Assembly (NCBI RefSeq): GCF_000716675.1
Contig: NZ_JNXT01000029.1
Span: 1 to 64,000, forward strand
Reading direction: 5' to 3'
DNA: 64,000 bases
Source of the DNA: Streptomyces alboflavus
Lineage (GTDB): Bacteria; Actinomycetota; Actinomycetes; Streptomycetales; Streptomycetaceae
Part shown: piece by piece, positions 33,360-41,408 of the stretch
Numbering within the stretch: the stretch's first letter is position 1
Layout of the letters: each line of letters begins with the position of its first letter
Program-made: the position numbers and the translations under genes
Notes under the pieces: generated by a model
The model's database searches: none
What the model was told of the DNA's origin: nothing
Seen by the model: only the letters and a program-made list of their open reading frames with translations

Positions 33360-33812
33360 ATGACTGCAACGTTGATCGCGGTTCTCGGCACTCTGTCCGG
33401 GGCCGTTGTCGCCGGGTTCATGCAGCACCTGAGCGCCACCCGAACGACCCGGACAGCGATGGCGGAGCAGCGCCGTCGGGCGTTGGCCGACGCTGTCCCG
33501 GCGCTGCTGTCCGCGCTGGTGCGCCACCGGGAACAGCAGTACCTGAAGATCGTGGCCCGCCGGGAAGGTGTGGCCGACACGGTCGAGACGCGGCAGGCCC
33601 GGTACGCGGCCCGTTCGGCTGTCACCAGCGCGATGGACACGCTGTTCATGACCACGCAGGACAGCGCCCTTCTGGCTGTCGCTCAGGACGCGGTCGACGC
33701 GGCGATGGCCGTGGGCGACGTGCCGGCCGACGAGTTGGACGCGGCGGGGCTGCGGGCCCGCCAAGCGCACACCGCGCTGCGCGTGGCCGGTGCCCAGCGC
33801 ATCTACTCCTGA
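33360..33812 (+). CDS. AICE protein with N-terminal membrane helix
   Basis: 150 aa. MTATLIAVLGTLSGAVVAGF is one membrane segment, then a long charged helical region (MAEQRRRALADAVPALLSAL, ALVRHREQQYLKIVARREGV) likely to be coiled coil, and a helical C-terminus. ATG 33360 follows GGGAG at 33349. It is the first gene of the rightward transfer unit. Similar small proteins precede spread and tra genes in Streptomyces AICEs; role unproved. Confidence 0.75.
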   Translation: MTATLIAVLGTLSGAVVAGFMQHLSATRTTRTAMAEQRRRALADAVPALLSALVRHREQQYLKIVARREGVADTVETRQARYAARSAVTSAMDTLFMTTQDSALLAVAQDAVDAAMAVGDVPADELDAAGLRARQAHTALRVAGAQRIYS

Positions 33813-33902
33813 TCCACCCCACCTCAAACGGCGCGCGCCCCCGGAGCGGCAACTCCGGGAGCGCTGTTCGGGCCGTTCCACCTGCTAGGGAGACCACGAC
33901 CC

Positions 33903-34172
33903 ATGAGCCACATCGTCACTGTTCAGGACGCCGTTACGGCGTTCGCCGACTGGATCGAGCCGACCGGCGCGGAACTGGCCGCGATCGAGCAGGAGATGCC
34001 CGTGATCCTCGCGGACGTCGACCTGTTGGACGCGCAGATCGTCACCCTTGACCGCACGCCGAACGAGCTGGACGAGCGCCGGATCCGCCGGGCCCGCCGT
34101 CGGGCGTTGGCCGCGCGGATCGCGCTGGTCAACCGCACTGCCGGGGCGAGCCTTCCGGGTGGTGCCGCGTGA
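33903..34172 (+). CDS. Small AICE protein (DUF6284-like)
   Basis: 89 aa, acidic N-half and basic C-half: IEQEMPVILADVDLLDAQIV, then LDERRIRRARRRALAARIAL. It is predicted wholly helical. A short hairpin (CCCGGAG, CGGCAA, CTCCGGG, 33840-33859) precedes it, and its TGA overlaps the next start (33169-type GTGA/ATGA junction at 34169). I associate this layout with the DUF6284 family found in Streptomyces mobile elements. Function unknown. Confidence 0.72.
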   Translation: MSHIVTVQDAVTAFADWIEPTGAELAAIEQEMPVILADVDLLDAQIVTLDRTPNELDERRIRRARRRALAARIALVNRTAGASLPGGAA

Positions 34173-34615
34173 GCGCCCCGGACCGGAACCTGATGGTCGC
34201 GCACGCTGAGGTGAAGGCGGAGATCGCGCGCACGGACACCAAGACGGGCCTGTTGCTGGCGTTCGTCGGCGCGGTGTTCGCCGGCGCCTGGACCGTCGGC
34301 CGCGCGCTGCCCGTGAACTTGCCCGCCTGCCTGGCGGGAGTGCTCGGGATGGGGCTGCTGGTCGCGGCTGCTGGTCTGCTGCTGCGTTCGGTGCGGCCGA
34401 ACCTGCGCGGTCGGCACGGCTTTCCGCTGTGGGCCACGCTCACCCCGGAGGAGATCCCTGCCGCGCTGTCGAGCGATCTCGCCGCCGACATCGCCGGGCT
34501 GTCCCGCCTGGCCGTCGCGAAGTTCACGTGCCTGCGTCGCGCGGTCGACCTGACCTGCGCTGGTGGGGCGCTGCTGATCCTGGCGGCGCTGTTCGCGCTG
34601 GGGGGTGCGGCATGA
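34169..34615 (+). CDS. Two-helix membrane protein (Pycsar-effector-like TM domain)
   Basis: 148 aa. The N-terminus has VKAEIARTDTKTGLLLAFVG, matching the R-x-D-x-K-x-x pattern at the start of PycTM-type domains, then two membrane segments (about residues 27-45 and 52-72) and a cytoplasmic helical part, ending in a third hydrophobic stretch. GTG 34169 overlaps the previous stop. Automatic annotation may call it a Pycsar effector; in this operon, with spread-like proteins and a TraB translocase and no cyclase nearby, a role in intermycelial plasmid spread is more likely. Confidence 0.72.
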   Translation: MSAPDRNLMVAHAEVKAEIARTDTKTGLLLAFVGAVFAGAWTVGRALPVNLPACLAGVLGMGLLVAAAGLLLRSVRPNLRGRHGFPLWATLTPEEIPAALSSDLAADIAGLSRLAVAKFTCLRRAVDLTCAGGALLILAALFALGGAA

Positions 34616-34830
34616 GCGCCGTCGGCCGCAAGTGGTGGCGCCTGACCGTCACCGTCGTGTGCGTGCTGGGTGCCGTCGCGGCGAGTGTGTCGGCGTTCGT
34701 CTACGCCCTCCCCTGGCCCGCCCTCGCCCTCTCCATCGGGTGCCTGCTCATCGCCCGCCACCTGAGCACCCAGACGCCCGCGCCGTCCCCGAACGAGCCG
34801 CACCACGACACGGGGGAGGCAGGCCGGTGA
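34612..34830 (+). CDS. Small two-helix membrane protein, Spd-like
   Basis: 72 aa. Two hydrophobic segments (residues about 10-28 and 31-48) and a Pro/His-rich tail. ATG 34612 overlaps the preceding TGA; its own TGA overlaps the next GTG. Placement among overlapping membrane genes upstream of traB is typical for spread (spd) functions in Streptomyces conjugation, which move the element between mycelial compartments. Confidence 0.72.
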   Translation: MSAVGRKWWRLTVTVVCVLGAVAASVSAFVYALPWPALALSIGCLLIARHLSTQTPAPSPNEPHHDTGEAGR

Positions 34831-35714
34831 AATACTTCAACGGCAAGACGCTGCTCGTGCTCGCCCTGGTCGCCGTGGTCGCCATGGCGTTTCGGGTCTC
34901 GTGGAACGCGCTTCGGGATGTGGCCCGCGCGATCGGCGCGGATGACACGGCCGCGACGCTGTACCCGTTCGTCATCGACGGCCTGATGACCCTGGCCCTG
35001 GTCGCCACCCTCGTGTTGACCGGCGACGCCCGGCAGTTCGCGCTGCGGGTCCTGGGCGCGTACACGCTCGCCTCGCTGGTCCTGAACTACGTGCACGGCC
35101 TGGTCCCGGAGCTGCACGACCGCACCGTCGACTGGGGCCGACTCGCGCAGGGCGACTACGAGAACTGGGCACTGGTCCTGCTCGCCACGTCGCTGCCGGT
35201 CGGGGCGATCTACTTCGGGTCGGACCTGGTCGCCAAGGTCCTGCACCACCAGTCGACCCCGATCGATCCACCAGCCGCAAATGCGGAGGAATCTACTGAG
35301 ACCATAAGGGTTCGGTCTACGGCTGGCCTGCCAGAATCGACCCCCGCGCCGATCACGCCGAACGTCACGGCGCTGCCCCGTCCGGTGGCTGTCGGGTTCC
35401 TGAAGTCGGCCCTGGTGAGCAAGCCCGTCCCGGCGATCGAGTCGGCCTCTGCCCGTCCGATCGTGGCGCGCACGGTGCCCGCTCAGTCGAAGCAGCCGCG
35501 CCGGGCGACTGGTCGGGTGCCGGACGTCGCGAAGTCGACTCGACCCAAGCGCACCGGCGAGCAACTGCTCGCTGAGGCGCGCGCGGCCACGGCCGACTGG
35601 CCGGACGCGAAGCTGACCGCCGAAGGCATCCGCTTGGCCGTGCGCACCTCGCCGAAGAACGCGCGCGGTCTGCGGGATGCGCTGCGTGCGGAGCGCGCCG
35701 GGGCGGTGGCGTGA
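34827..35714 (+). CDS. DUF2637 membrane protein with basic C-terminal domain
   Basis: 295 aa. Residues 1-135 contain four helices of the DUF2637 type (KTLLVLALVAVVAMAFRVSW, AATLYPFVIDGLMTLALVAT, LRVLGAYTLASLVLNYVHGL, ALVLLATSLPVGAIYFGSDL). A Thr/Pro/Ala-rich linker leads to a basic C-terminus (KRTGEQLLAEARAATADWPD, then IRLAVRTSPKNARGLRDALR), which looks like a small DNA-binding or partition-type helix-turn-helix. DUF2637 proteins are hallmarks of Streptomyces AICEs and plasmids. GTG 34827 overlaps the upstream stop. Confidence 0.82.
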   Translation: MKYFNGKTLLVLALVAVVAMAFRVSWNALRDVARAIGADDTAATLYPFVIDGLMTLALVATLVLTGDARQFALRVLGAYTLASLVLNYVHGLVPELHDRTVDWGRLAQGDYENWALVLLATSLPVGAIYFGSDLVAKVLHHQSTPIDPPAANAEESTETIRVRSTAGLPESTPAPITPNVTALPRPVAVGFLKSALVSKPVPAIESASARPIVARTVPAQSKQPRRATGRVPDVAKSTRPKRTGEQLLAEARAATADWPDAKLTAEGIRLAVRTSPKNARGLRDALRAERAGAVA

Positions 35715-36097
35715 TGTCGGCCGCGTACGCGAAGTGCTTCGACCCGTCCGGCGCCCGCTACGGCGTGCCCACCTATCCCTGGCGTCTGGCTCCCGAAGGC
35801 CTGTGCACACGGCGGCAGTTACGGGCCCGTGGTCTGCGGCCCGGGGGCCAGCCGATCGCGGCTCAGGTCATGCGGATCAACCGCCGTGCCGGTGGGCCGC
35901 GCGTCGCCTACCTCTACCGCGAAGAGCTGGCCAAGCCGGTGCGGCCGATGACCTCGCGCAAGTGGGGCGCGCTCGCGCTGGCGATGCTCGCCCGCCGCAC
36001 CTGCCCGGCCTGCCGCCTGGACGTCGGCTACTGCATCCCGACGTCGCTGGGCATGTGCGGCCGGTGCCTCAGCGCCTCTCCTGACCACGCCGCCTGA
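35714..36097 (+). CDS. RRQRL-motif zinc-binding protein
   Basis: 127 aa. The TRRQLRARGLRPGGQ stretch is the RRQxL region that names this AICE family, and CPACRLDVGYCIP with MCGRCLS supplies two CxxC-like pairs for a zinc site. It is basic overall and probably binds DNA or a partner protein. ATG 35714 shares a base with the upstream TGA (TGATG); GTG 35711 is an alternative one codon earlier. Confidence 0.78.
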   Translation: MSAAYAKCFDPSGARYGVPTYPWRLAPEGLCTRRQLRARGLRPGGQPIAAQVMRINRRAGGPRVAYLYREELAKPVRPMTSRKWGALALAMLARRTCPACRLDVGYCIPTSLGMCGRCLSASPDHAA

Positions 36098-36125
36098 GCG
36101 CGGCCACAGCAGACGGAGCATCTTG

Positions 36126-36692
36126 ATGAACCTCACCGTGAGCACGCACAAGATTCCCGGATACGGGCCTACCCTGCGCACCGCCAAGCAGCTCGCCCCG
36201 CAGGCCGTGCGCCTGGTCGACCGGGCTGTGCCCGGGCGGATGCCCGACGTCGAGATCATCCTGACCAACCCGCGCGGGATGGCCGAGCTCGGTTCGGCCG
36301 CTGACGCGGAACTGGCCGGGGTCCTGGACAAGCGCACCCGCAACCGTGCGGAGCGAGGCGCCCGGCGCCTCGCCCGTGACGCGTCCGGACATGCCGTCCC
36401 CCGCGTCAACGGAAGCGTGTTGGTGCTGGTGAACGTCGACCAGCACGCCTCCCCGGGGCAGTTCGCCGTGACGCTCGTGCACGAACTCGTGCACGCCATG
36501 CAGTTCAGCCGCAAGAACGTCGTCGACCAGGTCGTGCGTGACGCGCGTGCGCAGTTCGGCGTGGAGCGCCAGTCCCGTCGCCAGTCCCGCGAATACGCCC
36601 GCCTGGTCGAGCAGCACGAGCAGGAGGCCTACGGCTGCGAGTACCTGGCCGACCAGCTCGTGCCCGGCGCCACCGCATCCGCCGCTGCCTGA
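36126..36692 (+). CDS. HExxH-motif protein in the transfer operon
   Basis: 188 aa. The FAVTLVHELVHAMQFSRKN segment has the zinc-metallopeptidase HELVH motif, and an E-A-Y region downstream (HEQEAYGCEYLADQLV) could give the third ligand. The N-half (DVEIILTNPRGMAELGS) is a beta-rich scaffold. It resembles small ImmA/IrrE- or SprT-like proteases rather than any known tra protein. Cleavage of the element's repressor is one possibility, inferred only from position. Confidence 0.72.
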   Translation: MNLTVSTHKIPGYGPTLRTAKQLAPQAVRLVDRAVPGRMPDVEIILTNPRGMAELGSAADAELAGVLDKRTRNRAERGARRLARDASGHAVPRVNGSVLVLVNVDQHASPGQFAVTLVHELVHAMQFSRKNVVDQVVRDARAQFGVERQSRRQSREYARLVEQHEQEAYGCEYLADQLVPGATASAAA

Positions 36693-36724
36693 GCGGCCGC
36701 TTTCCCAGTCTGGAGTTCTTCAAC

Positions 36725-38848
36725 ATGAGTGAGAACGTCGTTCACCTCTACAAGGACCCTGAGCCCCCTGCCCCGGGGCAGGGACCGACCGTGCTGTCCG
36801 TGGTCCCGGATTCGCCTGCCGAGTCGGCGCCGGTAGCGCCGCTGTGGGTGCGCTCCGGGCGCGCCGTGCGGCATGCACTCACGCACGAGCACACGAAGAC
36901 CGCTGCCCGCGCAGTCGCCCGCCACGGCATGTACGTGGTGGGCGGGGGCCGGATCGTGGCCCGGCGCACGCTGGATGCCCGCACCCCGGCCCGCTATGAG
37001 CGCATGCTCCGCGCCGCTGAAGCCGCCGGGAACTACGAGGTGGCGGCGGAGTGGGAGGAGCGCGGGCAGCGCTTCCGCGACGCCCGCCACCGGCGCCGCA
37101 TGGACCTGCTGACCTCCCCCATCGACGCCGCCAAAACCGCCCTGGTCGGCACCGGCCTGGGCATCGGCGGCCTGATCGGACTGGGGGTGGCCCTCGCGCT
37201 GGCCACCAAGGACCCCGCCGACGTCATCACCCCCCTCGCCGCCGTGATCGGCCTGATCAGCCTGCTCGTCACCATCGTCATGGTGGTGTGGGGCCCGCTC
37301 CTCACGATCGGCCCCTTCCTGGCCCTGCTCAGCCTGTGGGCCGTGGGCCGCAAGCAGCAGGCCGCGCCTGCATGGACGCTGCCCGCCAACGCCCGTGGCA
37401 GCGAGGGCGAGCCCATCACCCCCTCGATCGTCGTCAAGGCCCTGCACGACCTCGGAGTGCCCGCGCTGCGCAACGCCATCAAGGAGATGGGCGACGCGGG
37501 CGCGGCCATGCTGGGTCCGATCCGCATCGCCGGATGCGGCGTGGAAGTCGACGTCACCCTGCCGTCCGGGGTGTCCACCAACGAGGTGCAGAACCGCCGG
37601 CGCAAGCTCGCGGAGAACCTGACCCGCCACGAGCACGAGGTGTTCATCACCATCCCCGAAGCCGCCCGCACCGTCCGGCTGTGGATCGCCGACTCCGGGG
37701 CACTGGACGAGCCGATCGGCCCCTCCCCGCTCGTCACCGACGAGTCGCTGACCGCCGACTACGCCAAGGGCCGTGCCCCGTGGGGTCAGGACCTGCGCGG
37801 GGACGCAGCGAGCCTGAGCCTGTACCAGCGCCACCTGCTCATCACGGGCTTGTCGAACCAGGGCAAGACCGCCGCGCTCAGGTCTCTGGCCCTGTGGCTG
37901 GCCCTGGACCGGTCGGTGGAGTTCTGGATGGGCGACCTCAAGGGCGTGGGCGACTGGGCGATGTTCGACGGCCTCGCCACCCGGCTCATCCAGGGACCGA
38001 CCGACGAACACGTCATCCAGGTCACCGAGATGGCCGAGGACGCGGTGGAAGAGATGAACCGCCGCCTCCAGGCCCCGCCCGGCACCGTGTTTCCGCTGCT
38101 GGTCGTCATCGTGGACGAGGCGCAGATGGCGTTCATGTGCCCGGTCGTCGGCGACGACAAGCGCCCCTACGGCGGCAGCAAGGCGACCAGCCGCTACTTC
38201 ATGGCCGTGCGCAAGATTCACAACCAGGGCCGGGCGGTCAACGTCCTGATGTGGCAGGGCACCCAGGACCCCACCGACCAGAACCTCCCCAAGCTCGTAC
38301 GCGAAGGCGCGCACACGCGGGCTTCCCTCGCGCTGGGCACGGAGTCGCAGGCCCGTATGGCGCTGGGGGACAAGGCGGTTGACGGTGGCGCGGCTCCGAA
38401 CCTGCTGCGCCCCGGGCTGGACAAGGGCACGGTCGTGGTCGCCTCCGACGGGATCGCCATTCCCGCCGGGCAGGCTTCCATCACGGTGCGCACGCACTAC
38501 ATCGACACCGACGACGCGACTGAGATCGCGGAGCGGGCCAAGCGGCTCCGCGACGGGGTCACCACCCTGCACGTCATTGAGCACGGCGAGGACCGCGATC
38601 CGCTGGCCGACGTCGCCGCCGTGCTCGGGGACGCTCCCCGGGTGCTGACAGCCGACGTCCTCAAGCGCCTCACCGTGCTGGACGCGAACGCGTATGGCGA
38701 CTGGACGCCCGGTGACCTCAAGCGCGTGCTGGAAGCCGATGGCGCGGAGCCGTACAAGTCCGACGGCCGCATGGTCGTGGGCCGTGACCGCGTCGCCCGC
38801 GCCCTCGCCAACCGCGACGACGACAGTTCCGCTTCCGCTGCCCAGTAG
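36725..38848 (+). CDS. FtsK/SpoIIIE-type DNA translocase, TraB/TraSA-like
   Basis: 707 aa. Two membrane helices near residues 150-200 (IGGLIGLGVALALATKD, ITPLAAVIGLISLLVTIVMV) precede the motor. Walker A is LLITGLSNQGKTAALRSLAL (about 374-381) and Walker B LLVVIVDEAQMAF (about 458-467). A winged-helix-like C-terminus (RVLEADGAEPYKSDGRMVVG) resembles FtsK gamma domains that recognise 8-bp DNA repeats. In Streptomyces this one protein transfers double-stranded DNA between mycelia. The repeat cluster directly downstream is its likely recognition site. Confidence 0.92.
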   Translation: MSENVVHLYKDPEPPAPGQGPTVLSVVPDSPAESAPVAPLWVRSGRAVRHALTHEHTKTAARAVARHGMYVVGGGRIVARRTLDARTPARYERMLRAAEAAGNYEVAAEWEERGQRFRDARHRRRMDLLTSPIDAAKTALVGTGLGIGGLIGLGVALALATKDPADVITPLAAVIGLISLLVTIVMVVWGPLLTIGPFLALLSLWAVGRKQQAAPAWTLPANARGSEGEPITPSIVVKALHDLGVPALRNAIKEMGDAGAAMLGPIRIAGCGVEVDVTLPSGVSTNEVQNRRRKLAENLTRHEHEVFITIPEAARTVRLWIADSGALDEPIGPSPLVTDESLTADYAKGRAPWGQDLRGDAASLSLYQRHLLITGLSNQGKTAALRSLALWLALDRSVEFWMGDLKGVGDWAMFDGLATRLIQGPTDEHVIQVTEMAEDAVEEMNRRLQAPPGTVFPLLVVIVDEAQMAFMCPVVGDDKRPYGGSKATSRYFMAVRKIHNQGRAVNVLMWQGTQDPTDQNLPKLVREGAHTRASLALGTESQARMALGDKAVDGGAAPNLLRPGLDKGTVVVASDGIAIPAGQASITVRTHYIDTDDATEIAERAKRLRDGVTTLHVIEHGEDRDPLADVAAVLGDAPRVLTADVLKRLTVLDANAYGDWTPGDLKRVLEADGAEPYKSDGRMVVGRDRVARALANRDDDSSASAAQ

Positions 38849-38871
38849 CAGGGACCCGCACCCGTCCGGGG

Positions 38872-39028
38872 CAGGGAGGCAGGGAGAACTCCCTCACCCC
38901 CTCCCTGCCCCAACTCCCTGTCATTGACCTGCGCATATGGCCTGCCAGGGAGTCAGGGAGGCGCGCAGACCAGCACCCCTGAAACCCCCTCCACGGCGCC
39001 CTCGTAAAGGGGTGTCGCTGCCTCCCTG
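38872..39028. repeat. CAGGGAG repeat cluster, candidate clt/TRS transfer site
   Basis: CAGGGAG occurs at 38872, 38880, 38946 and 38954, two pairs each spaced exactly eight bases. The reverse form CTCCCTG occurs at 38901, 38914 and 39022, with CTCCCTC at 38889. The cluster starts 24 bases after the traB-like stop, in a gene-free gap. TraB proteins of Streptomyces recognise 8-bp repeats in the clt locus near traB, so this is the best candidate for the transfer site. It is not confirmed. Confidence 0.65.
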
Positions 39029-39052
39029 CGCCGACCGTTGAAGGGATTCCGG

Positions 39053-39361
39053 ATGAACCACCGCGACCCGCCGGGGATCATCGCCCCGCACATCCCCGCC
39101 GACGACTACCGCCGCGCACAGGCCACCGGCCAGCCCGTCGTCATCGTCGTCCACACCACCGACCAGACCGGCCGTCCGCTGCGCCACTACCTCTTCCCCC
39201 TCGCCCTCGCGGGCGCGGGAGCCATGGGCGTCTTCGGCCTCGTGGCCGCCTTCCTCGCCCTGCTCGACGTCGCCGCCCACACCGCCATGGCCATCGGCGG
39301 AGCCGCCGGACCCCTCGGCATCGGCGGCATCACCCTGCGCCTGGCCCGCACCAAGACCTAG
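39053..39361 (+). CDS. Spread-like membrane protein downstream of traB
   Basis: 102 aa. A soluble 45-residue N-part (MNHRDPPGIIAPHIP, VVIVVHTTDQTGRPLRHYLF) and two membrane segments (about 48-70 and 74-96). The ATG at 39053 lies after a weak GGGATT ribosome region. Location just after the translocase and repeat cluster is typical for spdB-type proteins, which aid intramycelial spread. Confidence 0.7.
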   Translation: MNHRDPPGIIAPHIPADDYRRAQATGQPVVIVVHTTDQTGRPLRHYLFPLALAGAGAMGVFGLVAAFLALLDVAAHTAMAIGGAAGPLGIGGITLRLARTKT

Positions 39362-39368
39362 CTACGCC

Positions 39369-39408
39369 AAGGGCGGCCCCCGTCTCGCCAAAGCCTGGGG
39401 CCGCCCTT
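39369..39408 (+). terminator. Hairpin terminator after the transfer unit
   Basis: AAGGGCGGCCCC pairs with GGGGCCGCCCTT, a perfect 12-bp stem with a 16-base loop, starting eight bases after the stop at 39361. Confidence 0.8.
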
Positions 39409-39445
39409 GTCACCAGCACTCTTCACAGAACTGGAGACATTCAGC

Positions 39446-40174
39446 ATGACGCAACCCACCCACATCCGGCGAGACGGCCACCGGCCGTTACTGCTGGACC
39501 TGTTCTCCTGCGCCGGCGGCGCCGCCATGGGCTACGCCCGCGCCGGCTTCACCGTCCACGGGTGCGACGTCGCCGACCGCCCGAACTATCCCTTCCCCTA
39601 CCACCGGGGCGACGCCCTGGAACACCTCGCCCGCCTCATCACGACCGGCGAGATCCAGCGGTACGCGTTCATCCACGCCTCCCCGCCCTGCCAGGCAGGA
39701 TGCGCCCTGACCGTGGGCACCAACCAGTCGCAAGGGTGGGGCAGTTCCCACGTCGACCTCGTGGCGCCCACCCGTGACCTGCTCGACCGGACGGGCTTGC
39801 CCTACGTCATCGAGCAGCCCAACGGCCGCGCCAAGATCCGCAAAGACCTGACCCTGTGCGGCGAGATGTTCGGGCTCGACGTCATCCGGCACCGCAACTT
39901 CGAACTCGGCGGCTGGCAGATCGAGCAGCCGGCGCACATCCCGCACCGGGGACGCGTGCGCGGCTACCGCCACGGCCGGTACTTCGACGGCCCGTACGTG
40001 GCCGCGTACGGCAACGGCGGCGGTAAGCCCTCCGTCCCGGAGCTTCAGGCCGCGCTGGGCATCGACTGGACGAACGTGCGCGAGGAGCTGACCGAAGCCA
40101 TCCCGCCCGCCTACACCCAGCGGATCGGCCGCGCCTTCCTCGCCTCCCGCACGTCGGCGGGGGTGGCGGCATGA
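39446..40174 (+). CDS. DNA cytosine-5 methyltransferase-like protein
   Basis: 242 aa. Motif I LLLDLFSCAGGAAMGYARAG binds SAM, and motif IV FIHASPPCQAGC carries the catalytic PPCQ. The ERQ and QRIGRAF-like segments (VIEQPNGRAK, AYTQRIGRAF) represent motifs VI-VIII and X. It is short for a 5-methylcytosine enzyme and seems to lack a long target-recognition domain, as in phage-type versions. ATG 39446 follows GGAG. There is no restriction gene nearby, so it may protect the element's DNA from host restriction. Its stop overlaps the Prim-Pol start by four bases. Confidence 0.85.
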   Translation: MTQPTHIRRDGHRPLLLDLFSCAGGAAMGYARAGFTVHGCDVADRPNYPFPYHRGDALEHLARLITTGEIQRYAFIHASPPCQAGCALTVGTNQSQGWGSSHVDLVAPTRDLLDRTGLPYVIEQPNGRAKIRKDLTLCGEMFGLDVIRHRNFELGGWQIEQPAHIPHRGRVRGYRHGRYFDGPYVAAYGNGGGKPSVPELQAALGIDWTNVREELTEAIPPAYTQRIGRAFLASRTSAGVAA

Positions 40175-41061
40175 GTGAACACCTGTTGAACGCTGCCCTG
40201 GACGCCGCCGCCCGTGGCTGGCATGTCTTCCCCCTGCGCCCCGGCACCAAGCGCCCCGCCCTGCACGGCGAAGCCACCTGCCCCCGCACCGGCCCGTGCG
40301 CGGACGGGCACCGCAAGTGGGAACAGCGCGCCACCACCGACCCCGACCGCATCCGCGCCACCTGGTCGCACGCGCCCTTCAACATCGGTGTGGCCACCGG
40401 CCCTTCCGGGCTGGTCGTCGTCGACCTCGACATGCCCAAGAACAACAGCAGTGCGGACACGCCTTGCGGCGTGACGACCTTCACGGCGCTCTGCGAGCGC
40501 ACCGGCCACGCCGTCCCCGACACCTACCGCACCCGGACCGCAAGCGGCGGGACGCACCTGTACTTCACCGCCCCGCCCACCGTCCGCCTGGCCAACACGG
40601 CGGGGACCATCGGTGAGTTGGTCGACACGCGCGGATGGGGTGGCTACGTCGTCGCTGCGGGCAGCACCACCCCCGCCGGACCGTACGAAGCCCTGAGCAG
40701 CCCTGTGGCGGCTCCGTTGCCTGAATGGCTACAAACCATCCTGAAACCCGCTCCCGCACGCTCTGTCGGCCCGCTGCGGCTTCCTGCGGTCGACGGGAGC
40801 CGCGCGGCACTGGCCGCACTGCAAGCCGAGTGCGCCATCGTCACCACGGCGCCGGACAAGCAGCGCAACACCACCCTCAACCGCTGCGCCTTCAAGGTGG
40901 GACGGTTCGTGGCGTGGGGCGACCTCCCCCGGCACGTGGCGGAAGAGGCCTTCCAAGGGGCGGGAGAGGGGCGGGGCCTGACCGCTGCCGAGTGCCGCGC
41001 CACGATCCGCAGCGCCCTGGACAGCTCCATCCGCAAAGCCCGACCCCGGGAAGCGGCATGA
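40171..41061 (+). CDS. Bifunctional DNA primase/polymerase (Prim-Pol) replication protein
   Basis: 296 aa. Prim-Pol domain with the N-terminal block ARGWHVFPLRPGTKRPALHG, the catalytic acid pair LVVVDLDMPKN and the SGGTHLYFTAP strand holding a conserved His. A C-terminal helical region (AECRATIRSALDSSIRKARP) resembles PriCT. One class of AICE replicates with such proteins before conjugation. Translation is coupled to the methyltransferase (ATGA overlap) and to the next gene. Confidence 0.9.
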   Translation: MSEHLLNAALDAAARGWHVFPLRPGTKRPALHGEATCPRTGPCADGHRKWEQRATTDPDRIRATWSHAPFNIGVATGPSGLVVVDLDMPKNNSSADTPCGVTTFTALCERTGHAVPDTYRTRTASGGTHLYFTAPPTVRLANTAGTIGELVDTRGWGGYVVAAGSTTPAGPYEALSSPVAAPLPEWLQTILKPAPARSVGPLRLPAVDGSRAALAALQAECAIVTTAPDKQRNTTLNRCAFKVGRFVAWGDLPRHVAEEAFQGAGEGRGLTAAECRATIRSALDSSIRKARPREAA

Positions 41062-41408
41062 ACGCCCGTGGCCGCTCCCCCTTGGAAGGCCAACCGGCCG
41101 CGAACCGAGGGCCGGTCGCCGACCTTGGCGAGTTGGCATCTGCCGTGGGCGCCCCGAAGGGCGTCGCCGGAGGCGTCCCCATTGCTGTTCGCCCTGACCC
41201 GCACTTCGGAGACGGGCTCTACCCCGTCGGGTGGCTGCACATCGTCGCCCCCAGGGACGCCGTGCCTACGGCTACTACGACGTGCCTGTGCGGCAGGGAC
41301 CGCAGCGCCGTCGGCCACCGGCGCGTGCTCGCCCTCATCAACGACCACGCCGCCCACCGCGACCTGTGCCCCCTGCGTGCTCCCCAGGAAGGAAGGGCCG
41401 CCGCATGA
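41058..41408 (+). CDS. Hypothetical replication-module protein
   Basis: 116 aa. No recognised domain. It has a CLCGRDRSAVGHRRV segment with one Cys pair and a His-rich C-terminus (LALINDHAAHRDLCPL) that together could bind zinc. ATG overlaps the Prim-Pol stop and its own TGA overlaps the DUF3631 start, so it is translated with both and probably assists replication initiation. Confidence 0.7.
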   Translation: MNARGRSPLEGQPAANRGPVADLGELASAVGAPKGVAGGVPIAVRPDPHFGDGLYPVGWLHIVAPRDAVPTATTTCLCGRDRSAVGHRRVLALINDHAAHRDLCPLRAPQEGRAAA

